From the NCBI RefSeq assembly GCF_030503435.1, contig NZ_JAUKPO010000016.1, positions 1-64,000 on the forward strand: DNA of 64,000 nucleotides, given 5' to 3'. Positions 46,789 to 54,680 of this stretch are shown piece by piece (the first letter of the stretch is position 1; the number at the start of each line of letters is the position of its first letter). Source of the DNA: Rhodocytophaga aerolata (GTDB lineage: Bacteria; Bacteroidota; Bacteroidia; Cytophagales; 172606-1). The position numbers were made by a program, and so were the translations under genes. The notes below the pieces were generated by a model. The model saw only the letters and a list, made by a program, of their open reading frames with translations, had not been told where the DNA came from and did not search any database.

Positions 46789-47577
46789 ATGGTTTTAAAA
46801 TCTACTAATACTCCTGAAACATACAGAGAGAATCTTAAATTATGGCAAACCCAGAATTTTGATAAGAATCTAACAGAATACTATCATTTGTTTCAGGAAA
46901 ATCCGGTGATGGATATTATATTGAATGCCGGCCCCTCCATGACCATTATTACAGATCTGCGTATTTCCAAGTATGTGTACGTTACAAAAAACTGCGAACA
47001 TATATTAGGATTTACAAGTGCCGAATTTTTGCAGAAAGGAATGGATTTTGGCCTTAGTCTGATCCATCCGGATGACATAGAGGATTATCAGAAGGCGTTA
47101 AAATTTGTCTGGGATTTTTTACTCTCTTTGCCCGCGGCAAAAAGGAAGTATTATAAAACAAGCGCTGACTTCAGAATATGTACCAGGGCAGGCGTATACA
47201 AGCGGGTGCTGCAGCAAAATACTACTTTGCAGACTGATAAATCAGGAAATATAGTACTACTGCTCATGGTACTTTCCGATATATCCCATCTCAAAAAAGA
47301 AACTGGTGTATCGGCTGCCATTATATCTACAGAAAACGAAGGATATTTGGTGTGGGATGCAAAAGATTCACAGTTGAAAAACCAGATTGCTTTTAGCAAA
47401 CGCGAAAGGGAACTTATAAAATATTTAGCAGAAGGATTCAGTACAAAGCAAATTGCTGATCGGTTAAATTTGAGTGAATACACTGTAAGTACACACCGCC
47501 GCAACATGCTCGACAAAACCAAACTACCCAATGCTAGAGCCTTGGTTAGTTATGCCATTAATCATGGAATGCTATAG
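46789..47577 (+). CDS. PAS-domain LuxR-type transcription regulator
   Basis: 262 residues. The central part (about 50-175: IITDLRISKYVYVTKNCEHILGFTSAEFLQKGMDFGLSLIHPDD) is a PAS-like sensor fold with its C-terminal cap. The C-terminal HTH is a clear LuxR/GerE domain (about 198-262: FSKRERELIKYLAEGFSTKQIADRLNLSEYTVSTHRRNML). No receiver domain, so it likely responds to a small ligand or redox cue rather than a kinase. The 267-bp upstream spacer is AT-rich; it has a -7 match TACATTTG (46590-46597) far from the start. Confidence 0.87.
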   Translation: MVLKSTNTPETYRENLKLWQTQNFDKNLTEYYHLFQENPVMDIILNAGPSMTIITDLRISKYVYVTKNCEHILGFTSAEFLQKGMDFGLSLIHPDDIEDYQKALKFVWDFLLSLPAAKRKYYKTSADFRICTRAGVYKRVLQQNTTLQTDKSGNIVLLLMVLSDISHLKKETGVSAAIISTENEGYLVWDAKDSQLKNQIAFSKRERELIKYLAEGFSTKQIADRLNLSEYTVSTHRRNMLDKTKLPNARALVSYAINHGML

Positions 47578-47714
47578 TCAGCAACTGATCAGAAACTGGC
47601 TTTAAATGAATCAGCCCCAGGTTTCTGCTCCTTCTGCTTTCACTGCCTTGCAAAAGCCAAGGTCTTTTGACTATTGATTTTTTATTTGCTAACTTACTTG
47701 AAAGACCTGTCTCT

Positions 47715-48431
47715 ATGAAAAATACATCTCTGCCATTGTTATTATTTCTTTTATTGGTGTCCTGTTTGGCCTCTGCACAAAGTTTTGAAGGAACCATTAA
47801 ATACAACATGAAAGTTAATTTACCGAAAGAACAACAGGAGCAACTAGATAAAATGGCGCAAATGGGGTATGCCGTGCCCATGCCTACAGGTTTTGAGATC
47901 ACTTCCAAGGCTCCGGTTACTAAAATGAAAATGCTGAATGGCAAGAGTACATTTATGGAATTTGTGACATTGGATGATAAAAAAGAAAGCTATTTGTTGA
48001 ATCATAAAGAGAAAAAAGCTTATAAAATGCCTGAGGAATCAGAAAAAAGTGAGGGTACCAAACCGAAAGTTACTAAAACCAGTGAGACCACTACGATTGC
48101 CGGATATAAGTGCATTAAATATGTAGTAGAATACGCTAATCAAAAAACAACCCAACATATATGGGCTGCCACTGATATAAAGATGCCTGCTTCGGCTTTT
48201 AAAAACAGTATGGGGGGAAATAGAGGAGGTTCGTTGTTTATGGAAGGTATTGAGGGCGTACCCTTAAAAATGACCGTGACAGAAAATGGGAGTACATCCG
48301 AAATGACAGCCACTGAAGTGAACCGGGCAAAACTCAATATTGCTGATTTGCAAGTGCCTGCCGGATATACCGTAGAGCCCTTTAATGCCGCAGCCATGAC
48401 CCGCATGATGATGGGAGGAATGGGAAATTAG
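47715..48431 (+). CDS. Secreted DUF4412-type protein
   Basis: 238 residues from the ATG at 47715; an upstream TTG-initiated frame is discounted. Signal peptide MKNTSLPLLLFLLLVSCLASAQ, then a single beta-rich domain (FEGTIKYNMKVNLPKEQQ, YLLNHKEKKAYKMPE, TTIAGYKCIKYVVEY, HIWAATDIKMP). The strand-rich layout with CKIKYVVEY-like core is typical of DUF4412, a periplasmic or outer-membrane-associated fold common in Bacteroidota. No function is known. It ends with a Met/Gly-rich tail (MTRMMMGGMGN), and a terminator follows. Confidence 0.75.
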   Translation: MKNTSLPLLLFLLLVSCLASAQSFEGTIKYNMKVNLPKEQQEQLDKMAQMGYAVPMPTGFEITSKAPVTKMKMLNGKSTFMEFVTLDDKKESYLLNHKEKKAYKMPEESEKSEGTKPKVTKTSETTTIAGYKCIKYVVEYANQKTTQHIWAATDIKMPASAFKNSMGGNRGGSLFMEGIEGVPLKMTVTENGSTSEMTATEVNRAKLNIADLQVPAGYTVEPFNAAAMTRMMMGGMGN

Positions 48432-48465
48432 CTATAAAGATTGAAAAGTATTTTAGAACAGAAAG

Positions 48466-48492
48466 AACGTGCTGCCTGGCAGTGCGTTTTTT
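48466..48492 (+). terminator. Terminator after the DUF4412-type gene
   Basis: AACGTGCTG (48466-48474) and CAGTGCGTT (48480-48488) pair with two G-U wobbles around a 5-nt loop, followed by TTTT. Confidence 0.7.
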
Positions 48493-48555
48493 GTTATGAT
48501 ATGCTATCCCTATTGTAATTTTATTGAATTCATTCCTTTTTTCTGTGGCATATTT

Positions 48556-48563
48556 TACCTTTG
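48556..48563 (+). promoter_or_regulatory. -7 promoter element upstream of the IMPase-like gene
   Basis: TACCTTTG matches TAnnTTTG. It lies 105 bp before the ATG at 48669, so the leader would be long. No -33 box at standard distance. Confidence 0.35.
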
Positions 48564-48668
48564 CAGGCTTAGCTGGCATTGTCTGGCAACTTGCCTGATA
48601 CAAGTTCCGATTAAAGAGTGTTAGTAATCCAATATCATTTTAACGCGCATTCTATTTAGCTAAACTTT

Positions 48669-49685
48669 ATGCAACATACTTTTATCCGGGATGTACTTAT
48701 TGAAATAGGGGAAGCCGTTTGTAAAAAAGTGCACCGCTCGCTGCAGGAACAAACAGTAGAACAACGAAGTGCCGTTTACAAGGAGGGAGAAGACGATACA
48801 ATCTATCAGATAGACCGCGACGTGGAGGAAATTCTTATTCCCATCCTGGAGAAAAATGCCAAAGTACTGAATGGCATTGTGCTTATTGCCGAAGGAATAG
48901 GCGAAGATACAAATGCGTTGGTTTTGCCAAAAGGCAAACGTGCCGAATCGGCTGCTTTACGAATCATCATGGACCCGATTGATGGTACCCGTGGAATTAT
49001 GTACGATAAACGTTCTGCTTTTTTCCTGGCGGCTGCCGCCCCAAACAGAGGCGCGGCTACTTCGCTGATCGACATAGAAGTAGCAGTAATGACCGAACTT
49101 CCGACTTCCCGCAGTATCAGCAGCGATACGTTATGGGCTATCCGGGGGAAAGGTGCACACGGATTCACCCGTAATTTACTGACCCATGACATCACCAAAC
49201 GGGAGGTTGCTCCTTCCAAATCTAAAACTATTATTGGCGGATTTGCACAGATCGCCCGGTTCTTTCCTCCCGGAAGAGACTTGTTAGCCCGGATTGAAGA
49301 CGAGTTAATAGAAACCATAATGCCAGATATGCCTGCCGGGAAAGCAATAATATTTGAAGATCAATACATCTCAACCGGTGGCCAGTTATATGAAATGCTT
49401 ATGGGCCACGACCGCTTCATTGCTGATATCCGGAATGTGCTCTATAAAAAACTGGCAAAAGAAGGAAAAAGGCCCGGCCACGTTTGCCATCCCTATGATA
49501 TTTGTACGAAGATGATTGCCAGCGAAGCAGGAGTAATAATTACCGATGTATACGGTACCCGCCTGGATGCACCTCTGGATGTACTTTCACCAGTTGACTG
49601 GATCGGATATGCCAATGCCCATATACGTGCAGAAGTAGAACCTATACTACAGCACCTGATGAAAAAATATGGTTTATTAACGTAA
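48669..49685 (+). CDS. Inositol-monophosphatase family phosphatase
   Basis: 338 residues, Li+-sensitive phosphatase superfamily. The metal-binding motif DPIDGTRG has D102 and D105, and E75 (AEGIGED) supplies another ligand. The C-terminal HPYDICTKMIASEAG and VDWIGYANA match the second signature (W-D-x-A-A-G region, here modified). It is longer than the typical 260-270 residues. The next gene, an arabinokinase-like GHMP kinase, begins 13 bp later, so the two form an operon; the pair suggests sugar-phosphate turnover. Confidence 0.85.
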   Translation: MQHTFIRDVLIEIGEAVCKKVHRSLQEQTVEQRSAVYKEGEDDTIYQIDRDVEEILIPILEKNAKVLNGIVLIAEGIGEDTNALVLPKGKRAESAALRIIMDPIDGTRGIMYDKRSAFFLAAAAPNRGAATSLIDIEVAVMTELPTSRSISSDTLWAIRGKGAHGFTRNLLTHDITKREVAPSKSKTIIGGFAQIARFFPPGRDLLARIEDELIETIMPDMPAGKAIIFEDQYISTGGQLYEMLMGHDRFIADIRNVLYKKLAKEGKRPGHVCHPYDICTKMIASEAGVIITDVYGTRLDAPLDVLSPVDWIGYANAHIRAEVEPILQHLMKKYGLLT

Positions 49686-49698
49686 TCCTAAATTTTTG

Positions 49699-51051
49699 AT
49701 GGATAAAACATTACTTGCCAGTTTTTTTTCACCCGATCAAGCTTATGTAGTAGCAAAGGCGCCTGGCCGGCTGGATGTAATGGGCGGTATAGCAGATTAT
49801 TCCGGGTCTTTGGTGCTTCAAAAAGCAATTAAGGAAACTACCACGGTAGCTATCGCCCTCCGGCATGATGGAGTAGTTCGGATTAAAAGTTTAACAGCTG
49901 ATAAAGCAGACCTTCAAACTACATTTCTGTATCAGGATCTTTTAAAAAATAGACAAGAGGTTGACTACGCAATTGCCAGGGAACAGGTAAAAAAGATACA
50001 AGGAGGCGATTGGGCAAGTTATGTGGTAGGCTGCTTTTTGGTCTTGCAAAAAGAAAAAGGCATTGTTGTATCCGGTGCAGACATTCTCATTACCTCTGAC
50101 GTGCCAGTTGGCAAAGGAGTATCTTCCTCAGCCGCCCTGGAAGTAGCCACCATGAAGGCATTGAAAGAACTTTATCCACTTACGTTTGAACCTACAGAAC
50201 TTCCCAGACTGGCGCAAAAAGTAGAAAACCTGATAGTAGGGGCGCCTTGTGGATTGATGGATCAGCTGGCATCCTACTTTGGCAACCATTCTCACCTATT
50301 ACCCATCCTTTGCCAGCCGGATATTGTTCATGCACCTGTAGCTATCCCTGCAGGTATTTATTTTGTAGGGATTGATAGTGGTATCCGGCACTCAGTAGGG
50401 GATGCGTCCTATAGCGATGTTCGGGCAGCGGCCTATATGGGGTACAGTATGATCGTCCGGGAAAAAGGTATTACCAACGAGCAACTTGCCCATGCTAAAA
50501 CCCAAAGAGACTTTTTACAATTGCCCTATCAAGGATATCTGGCTAATATTACGCCTGCAGAGTTTGAAGCTAGCTATGCCCAAAAACTGCTGTACCGGAT
50601 GGCCGGCCACTATTTTATCAGACATTATCCGGTGCATCCAGACCCAGTGACAACGGTGGAAGAAGAAAAGTTTTATGCCATCCTGGATTGCACCAGGCAC
50701 CCGGTCTATGAAAACTTCCGCGTAAAAACATTCCTATTGCTCCTGCAATACCTGGCTACAGGCCTTAATCAACAAAGCCGGATACAATGCCTGGAACAGT
50801 TAGGCGAACTAATGTACCAGTCTCATACGAGTTATTCGATCTGTGGCCTTGGCAATCCGCATACAGACGAACTGGTAGAAATGGTAAAACAGAACCGCAA
50901 CAAAGGGGTATATGGCGCTAAAATTACCGGGGGTGGGTCTGGCGGAACAGTTTGTGTGTTATGTGACGGCGCAGAAGGGTTGCAAACTGCCCATACTATT
51001 CATCAACAATACCAGGAAAAGCACAGAAAATCTGTTAAATTTTTTGAGTAA
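49699..51051 (+). CDS. GHMP sugar kinase of the L-arabinokinase type
   Basis: 450 residues, galactokinase superfamily. The N-terminal signature APGRLDVMGGIADYSGSLVL replaces the galactokinase GRVNLIGEHTDY; from memory this wording is characteristic of plant L-arabinokinase (ARA1) and its bacterial relatives. The ATP-binding motif is SDVPVGKGVSSSAALE (about 133-148), the third motif is KITGGGSGGTVCVL near the C-terminus. Likely reaction: ATP-dependent phosphorylation at C1 of a sugar, feeding a nucleotide-sugar salvage route. The start is the ATG at 49699; a TTG just before it is ignored. Coupled to the upstream phosphatase gene. Confidence 0.85.
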   Translation: MDKTLLASFFSPDQAYVVAKAPGRLDVMGGIADYSGSLVLQKAIKETTTVAIALRHDGVVRIKSLTADKADLQTTFLYQDLLKNRQEVDYAIAREQVKKIQGGDWASYVVGCFLVLQKEKGIVVSGADILITSDVPVGKGVSSSAALEVATMKALKELYPLTFEPTELPRLAQKVENLIVGAPCGLMDQLASYFGNHSHLLPILCQPDIVHAPVAIPAGIYFVGIDSGIRHSVGDASYSDVRAAAYMGYSMIVREKGITNEQLAHAKTQRDFLQLPYQGYLANITPAEFEASYAQKLLYRMAGHYFIRHYPVHPDPVTTVEEEKFYAILDCTRHPVYENFRVKTFLLLLQYLATGLNQQSRIQCLEQLGELMYQSHTSYSICGLGNPHTDELVEMVKQNRNKGVYGAKITGGGSGGTVCVLCDGAEGLQTAHTIHQQYQEKHRKSVKFFE

Positions 51052-51126
51052 GGAAAAGTAAGATAGATTATTTCCATAATTCCAATTTTATTTTACGCAT
51101 TCATTTTTATTCTCATTGGCATTTAA

Positions 51127-51134
51127 TATCTTTG
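51127..51134 (+). promoter_or_regulatory. -7 promoter element of guaB
   Basis: TATCTTTG is a perfect TAnnTTTG match, 36 bp before the ATG. At the -33 position TTTT (51104-51107) agrees at three of four bases with 19-bp spacing, a good overall match. Confidence 0.65.
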
Positions 51135-51136
51135 CG

Positions 51137-51171
51137 TGGCAAATAACCATACGTAAACTGATTATTTGCCA
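51137..51171 (+). promoter_or_regulatory. Inverted repeat in the guaB leader ending on the start codon
   Basis: Perfect 10-bp arms TGGCAAATAA (51137-51146) and TTATTTGCCA (51162-51171) around a 15-nt loop. The left arm begins 2 bp after the -7 box, so it lies at the transcription start, and the right arm ends with the A of the ATG. It could be a 5'-terminal mRNA hairpin that hides the start codon or a DNA operator for a dimeric regulator. Confidence 0.6.
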
Positions 51172-52640
51172 TGACCCTAGACAGCTCCAAGCTTTTATTC
51201 GAAGCACTTACCTACGACGACGTTTTATTGCTTCCTGCTTATTCCGAAGTGCTTCCCCGCGATACGCAGACTACTACCAAATTAACACCTAACATTACCC
51301 TCAATATTCCGCTCATCTCTGCTGCCATGGATACCGTAACAGAGTATGAACTAGCTATTGCCATGGCGCAGGAGGGAGGAATAGGCATTATTCATAAAAA
51401 TATGTCTATAGAGATGCAGGCAGAGCAGGTACGAAAGGTTAAACGCTCCGAAAGCGGCATGATCCTCGACCCGATCACCCTGGATACCGATGCAACCCTA
51501 GGTGATGCACATAAGATTATGCGTGACTTTAAGATTGGAGGTATTCCGGTAGTAGATAAAAATGGCAAATTAGCCGGTATTCTTACCAACCGCGATCTCC
51601 GCTTTGAAAAAGTGATGAACAAACCTGTACGGGAGATAATGACGAAAGCAAACTTAATAACCGCTCCGGAAGGCATCAACCTGAATGAGGCAGAAGAAAT
51701 TCTGCAGCAATATAAAATTGAGAAGCTTCCTATTGTTAATAAAGAATACAAGCTTATTGGGCTAATTACCTATAAAGACATTTTGAAGAAGAAGAGCCAT
51801 CCGAATGCTTGCAAAGATTCCTTCGGACGTTTACGCGTGGGAGCAGCTGTGGGCATAACCCCAGATTACCTGACCCGTATAGCTGCGTTGAAAAAAGCAG
51901 GCGTGGATGTAATTAGCATCGATACAGCACATGGACATTCCAAAGGGGTTATTACAGCTCTAAAAGAGATTAAAGCTTCCTTTAAAGATTTAGAAGCCAT
52001 TGTAGGAAACGTAGCCACTGGTGCCGGGGCCAGAGCATTAGCCGATGCAGGCGCCGATGCTGTGAAGATAGGGGTAGGTCCGGGTAGTATTTGCACAACC
52101 AGAGTGATAGCAGGCGTAGGCATGCCACAGTTGTCAGCTGTATATGAATCTGCCAAAGCGTTGGAAGGTACGGGTATTCCGGTTATTGCCGACGGCGGTA
52201 TCCGGTTCTCAGGCGACCTGGTGAAAGCGATAGCCGGAGGAGCCAGCAGCATTATGATTGGATCATTGCTGGCAGGAGCTGAAGAAGCGCCGGGCGAAGT
52301 ACTGATCTATGAAGGACGTAAGTTTAAAACCTACCGTGGCATGGGCTCTGTAGAAGCGATGGAAGATGGCTCCAAAGACCGTTATTTCCAGGATGCAGAA
52401 GATGATATAAAGAAACTTGTTCCGGAGGGAATTGTTGGCCGGGTGCCCTTTAAAGGAAAAGTAGCCGAAGTAGTATATCAATTAATTGGTGGATTACGGG
52501 CAGGCATGGGTTACTGTGGAGCAAAAGATATTGAAGCACTAAAGCAAGCTAAGTTTGTGAAAATTACGGCCGCCGGGGTGAAAGAAAGCCATCCGCATGA
52601 TGTACAGATTGTTCGGGAAGCACCTAATTACAGCAGATAA
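51171..52640 (+). CDS. guaB: Inosine-5'-monophosphate dehydrogenase
   Basis: Rate-limiting step of guanine nucleotide synthesis (IMP to XMP). 489 residues with the (beta/alpha)8 barrel and two inserted CBS domains (about 95-215: [21 protein letters not shown]...[35 protein letters not shown]). The catalytic cysteine is C308 in GPGSICTTR. The flap RYFQ and GMGS near residue 400-420 are present. It has its own promoter and a strong terminator, so it is monocistronic. guaA is not nearby. Confidence 0.97.
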   Translation: MTLDSSKLLFEALTYDDVLLLPAYSEVLPRDTQTTTKLTPNITLNIPLISAAMDTVTEYELAIAMAQEGGIGIIHKNMSIEMQAEQVRKVKRSESGMILDPITLDTDATLGDAHKIMRDFKIGGIPVVDKNGKLAGILTNRDLRFEKVMNKPVREIMTKANLITAPEGINLNEAEEILQQYKIEKLPIVNKEYKLIGLITYKDILKKKSHPNACKDSFGRLRVGAAVGITPDYLTRIAALKKAGVDVISIDTAHGHSKGVITALKEIKASFKDLEAIVGNVATGAGARALADAGADAVKIGVGPGSICTTRVIAGVGMPQLSAVYESAKALEGTGIPVIADGGIRFSGDLVKAIAGGASSIMIGSLLAGAEEAPGEVLIYEGRKFKTYRGMGSVEAMEDGSKDRYFQDAEDDIKKLVPEGIVGRVPFKGKVAEVVYQLIGGLRAGMGYCGAKDIEALKQAKFVKITAAGVKESHPHDVQIVREAPNYSR

Positions 52641-52658
52641 ACAGCAGCATTTGCCATT

Positions 52659-52693
52659 AAAAAGCCGTACAGATTAGTTTGTACGGCTTTTTT
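52659..52693. terminator. Terminator after guaB
   Basis: Perfect 13-bp arms AAAAAGCCGTACA (52659-52671) / TGTACGGCTTTTT (52680-52692), 8-nt loop, T-run. It serves guaB and, in reverse, the convergent gene at 52750. Confidence 0.92.
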
Positions 52694-52749
52694 AGTTTGT
52701 CAGGTAGACATGTACTCACAGTACTGGCAGTAGTTGAACTATGAACGTA

Positions 52750-53247
52750 TTAGCCAATATTCTTTCTATACCCTGAATTCACTAAATGCTTCTTTATAAC
52801 TAATCTCATATCTTCTGCTTTTAACAAAGTTTCATGAGTTAAATGATCAATTAATAATTGCTTTGTTTCTTGTATGTCATTTTCTGTCAACAAATAAAGC
52901 TGAGAATCAATATTGAGTAGATAAACCTCTTTCTGTTGTTTCTTTGTTTTCAATCCAAGGGAACTGACATTTATTGTATAGGTTCCTTTTTGTTTTCCAA
53001 CTTTTCCTAAGCAAGTTACTTCTGCAGAAGAAAAGAGGTTGCCGTATGCAAACGTTATATTGCTACTTGAAAACCTTTCCATTTTAGACCATTTCCCAAG
53101 AAGTTCAGTTAATTGTATAGATACCTTGTTTTCTTCAACCATTAACTCAAGTAAAGAATCAATAGGAAGGCTACTATTTGTAGGACCTCCTTCAGCATGA
53201 GCAAAGCTGGTAAGTATTAGCAACAATCCGGTATAAATAAACTTCAT
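52750..53247 (-). CDS. Secreted unassigned 165-residue protein
   Basis: Signal peptide MKFIYTGLLLILTSFAHA, then a Lys/Glu-rich domain with beta strands (NITFAYGNLFSSAEVTCLG, GTYTINVSSLGLK, EVYLLNIDSQLYLL) and a C-terminal helix (QLLIDHLTHETLLKAEDMRLVIKK). No family is recognised. It lies 44 bp downstream of the dipeptidase gene on the same strand and could share its transcript. Base composition is somewhat more AT-rich than neighbours. Only one cysteine is in the mature part, so no disulfide is expected. Confidence 0.65.
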   Translation of the reverse strand: MKFIYTGLLLILTSFAHAEGGPTNSSLPIDSLLELMVEENKVSIQLTELLGKWSKMERFSSSNITFAYGNLFSSAEVTCLGKVGKQKGTYTINVSSLGLKTKKQQKEVYLLNIDSQLYLLTENDIQETKQLLIDHLTHETLLKAEDMRLVIKKHLVNSGYRKNIG

Positions 53248-53291
53248 TGGATACTCTTATATGTTCATAATGGTAAGTAGATGCTATTAAC

Positions 53292-54551
53292 TCAACTCTT
53301 CTGCTGCGATTCTTTGGCAATCTGTTCTACTTCGTTCCATACCCGGAATACATTATCCGAACAAATCTTGCGGATATCTTCTTCAGAATACCCTCGTTTG
53401 AGCAAGTGAAAAATCAGGTTTGGGTAAAAGGAAACATCTGTTAAGCCTTTGGGCAGGGTAGGACCGACTCCATCAAAATCAGAACCAAAGCCTACATAAT
53501 CAATGCCCACTAATTTTACCACATGATCTATATGGTCGGCTACTACCGATACATCTGATAACCTGGTGTTGGCTTTCATATATTCCTCCTCATATGCTTC
53601 TACTTTCGGATCGTCTGGAGAAAGGTTGTTTTGTTTAATCCAATCGGCCATATGTTTATTATTCAAGTCGCCTTGTTTGCGGGAAGCAGAATCCACAAAG
53701 GTAGAACCGAAGTTGATCTGGATTACGCCACCTTTGGCAGCCAGTAGCTTAATCATATCATCCGTCATGTTTCGTTCAAAACCGGGGGTAAAGTGGCGGC
53801 ATGACGAATGAGAAGCAATAACGGGTGCTTTAGAAAGTTGCATAACCTGATAAAAAGCACTATCCGAAATATGCGATACATCTACCATAATGCCTACCCG
53901 GTTCATTTCGGCTACCACTTGTTTTCCCATCGGACTTAATCCATTCCAGGTACGGGTAGTATCATAGGAAGAGTCGCAGATAAAGTTGTCTTTGCCATGG
54001 GTAAGTGTAATATAGCGGATACCTTTCTTATAGAAATAATCCACGTTTTCTAGTTTCTCTTCTAAGGGAGCGCCATTTTCCATGCCCATAGGGAGGGAAA
54101 TCTTGCCCTGTTCATAATTTTGCTTTACCTCTGCCGGAGAGTTGGCCAGAGCAAATTTATCCGGATGATCTTTAGTAATTTTTACGACCATATCTATCAG
54201 GGAATCGGCTAATGCTTTGGCTCCGCCACTTTTCTGGTACGAAGAAGAAACATAAATAGACATAAAGGGAGCATCCAGACCTCCTTCTTTCGCACGTATA
54301 TAATCAAATTCTCCCCCTGCTGTTTTCTGGGATACATCTTCCATTTTGTTGCGCAGCCGGTAAGGAAGATCAATGTGGCCGTCGGTAATAATGTATGTAT
54401 GGGCTAGTTCATTGGCTTTTTTTCTCAACTCATCATCAGTTTCTGTAGTTGTGTTTGTGGTTTGTTGCTGGTCGCAGGAAGCAAGAATAAGTGTGCATAA
54501 AACAGAGAAGAAGAGTATTGGAATTTTGGGAAGTAAATGGATTGAAGTCAT
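53292..54551 (-). CDS. Membrane dipeptidase (M19, renal dipeptidase family) lipoprotein
   Basis: Zinc dipeptidase that cleaves dipeptides, including D-amino-acid ones, at the cell envelope. 419 residues; signal MTSIHLLPKIPILFFSVLC with lipobox LASC (C26). The metal-binding sequence DGHIDLPYRL (His and Asp) is at the N-terminal barrel edge, with further ligands in the ENGAPLEE region and ASHSSCRHF, and the C-terminal GSDFDGV. These match M19 ligands (H-x-D, E, H, H). It starts 130 bp downstream of the PorE-like gene but behind a terminator, so it has its own promoter. Confidence 0.92.
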   Translation of the reverse strand: MTSIHLLPKIPILFFSVLCTLILASCDQQQTTNTTTETDDELRKKANELAHTYIITDGHIDLPYRLRNKMEDVSQKTAGGEFDYIRAKEGGLDAPFMSIYVSSSYQKSGGAKALADSLIDMVVKITKDHPDKFALANSPAEVKQNYEQGKISLPMGMENGAPLEEKLENVDYFYKKGIRYITLTHGKDNFICDSSYDTTRTWNGLSPMGKQVVAEMNRVGIMVDVSHISDSAFYQVMQLSKAPVIASHSSCRHFTPGFERNMTDDMIKLLAAKGGVIQINFGSTFVDSASRKQGDLNNKHMADWIKQNNLSPDDPKVEAYEEEYMKANTRLSDVSVVADHIDHVVKLVGIDYVGFGSDFDGVGPTLPKGLTDVSFYPNLIFHLLKRGYSEEDIRKICSDNVFRVWNEVEQIAKESQQKS

Positions 54552-54629
54552 GTATACATAAACGGTTAGTGGTCATTGGGTAATCTATCTATATTTTTAA
54601 AGACAACAAAATCAAGCCTCATTAAAATA

Positions 54630-54665
54630 AAAAACTCCCTCACATTTAGGTAAGGGAGTTTTTTT
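54630..54665. terminator. Terminator of the PorE-like gene
   Basis: AAAAACTCCCT (54630-54640) and AGGGAGTTTTT (54653-54663) form an 11-bp stem with a 12-nt loop and A/T runs on both sides, 16 bp after the stop of the minus-strand gene. Confidence 0.9.
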
Positions 54666-54680
54666 AAGAAATTGTTGAAA

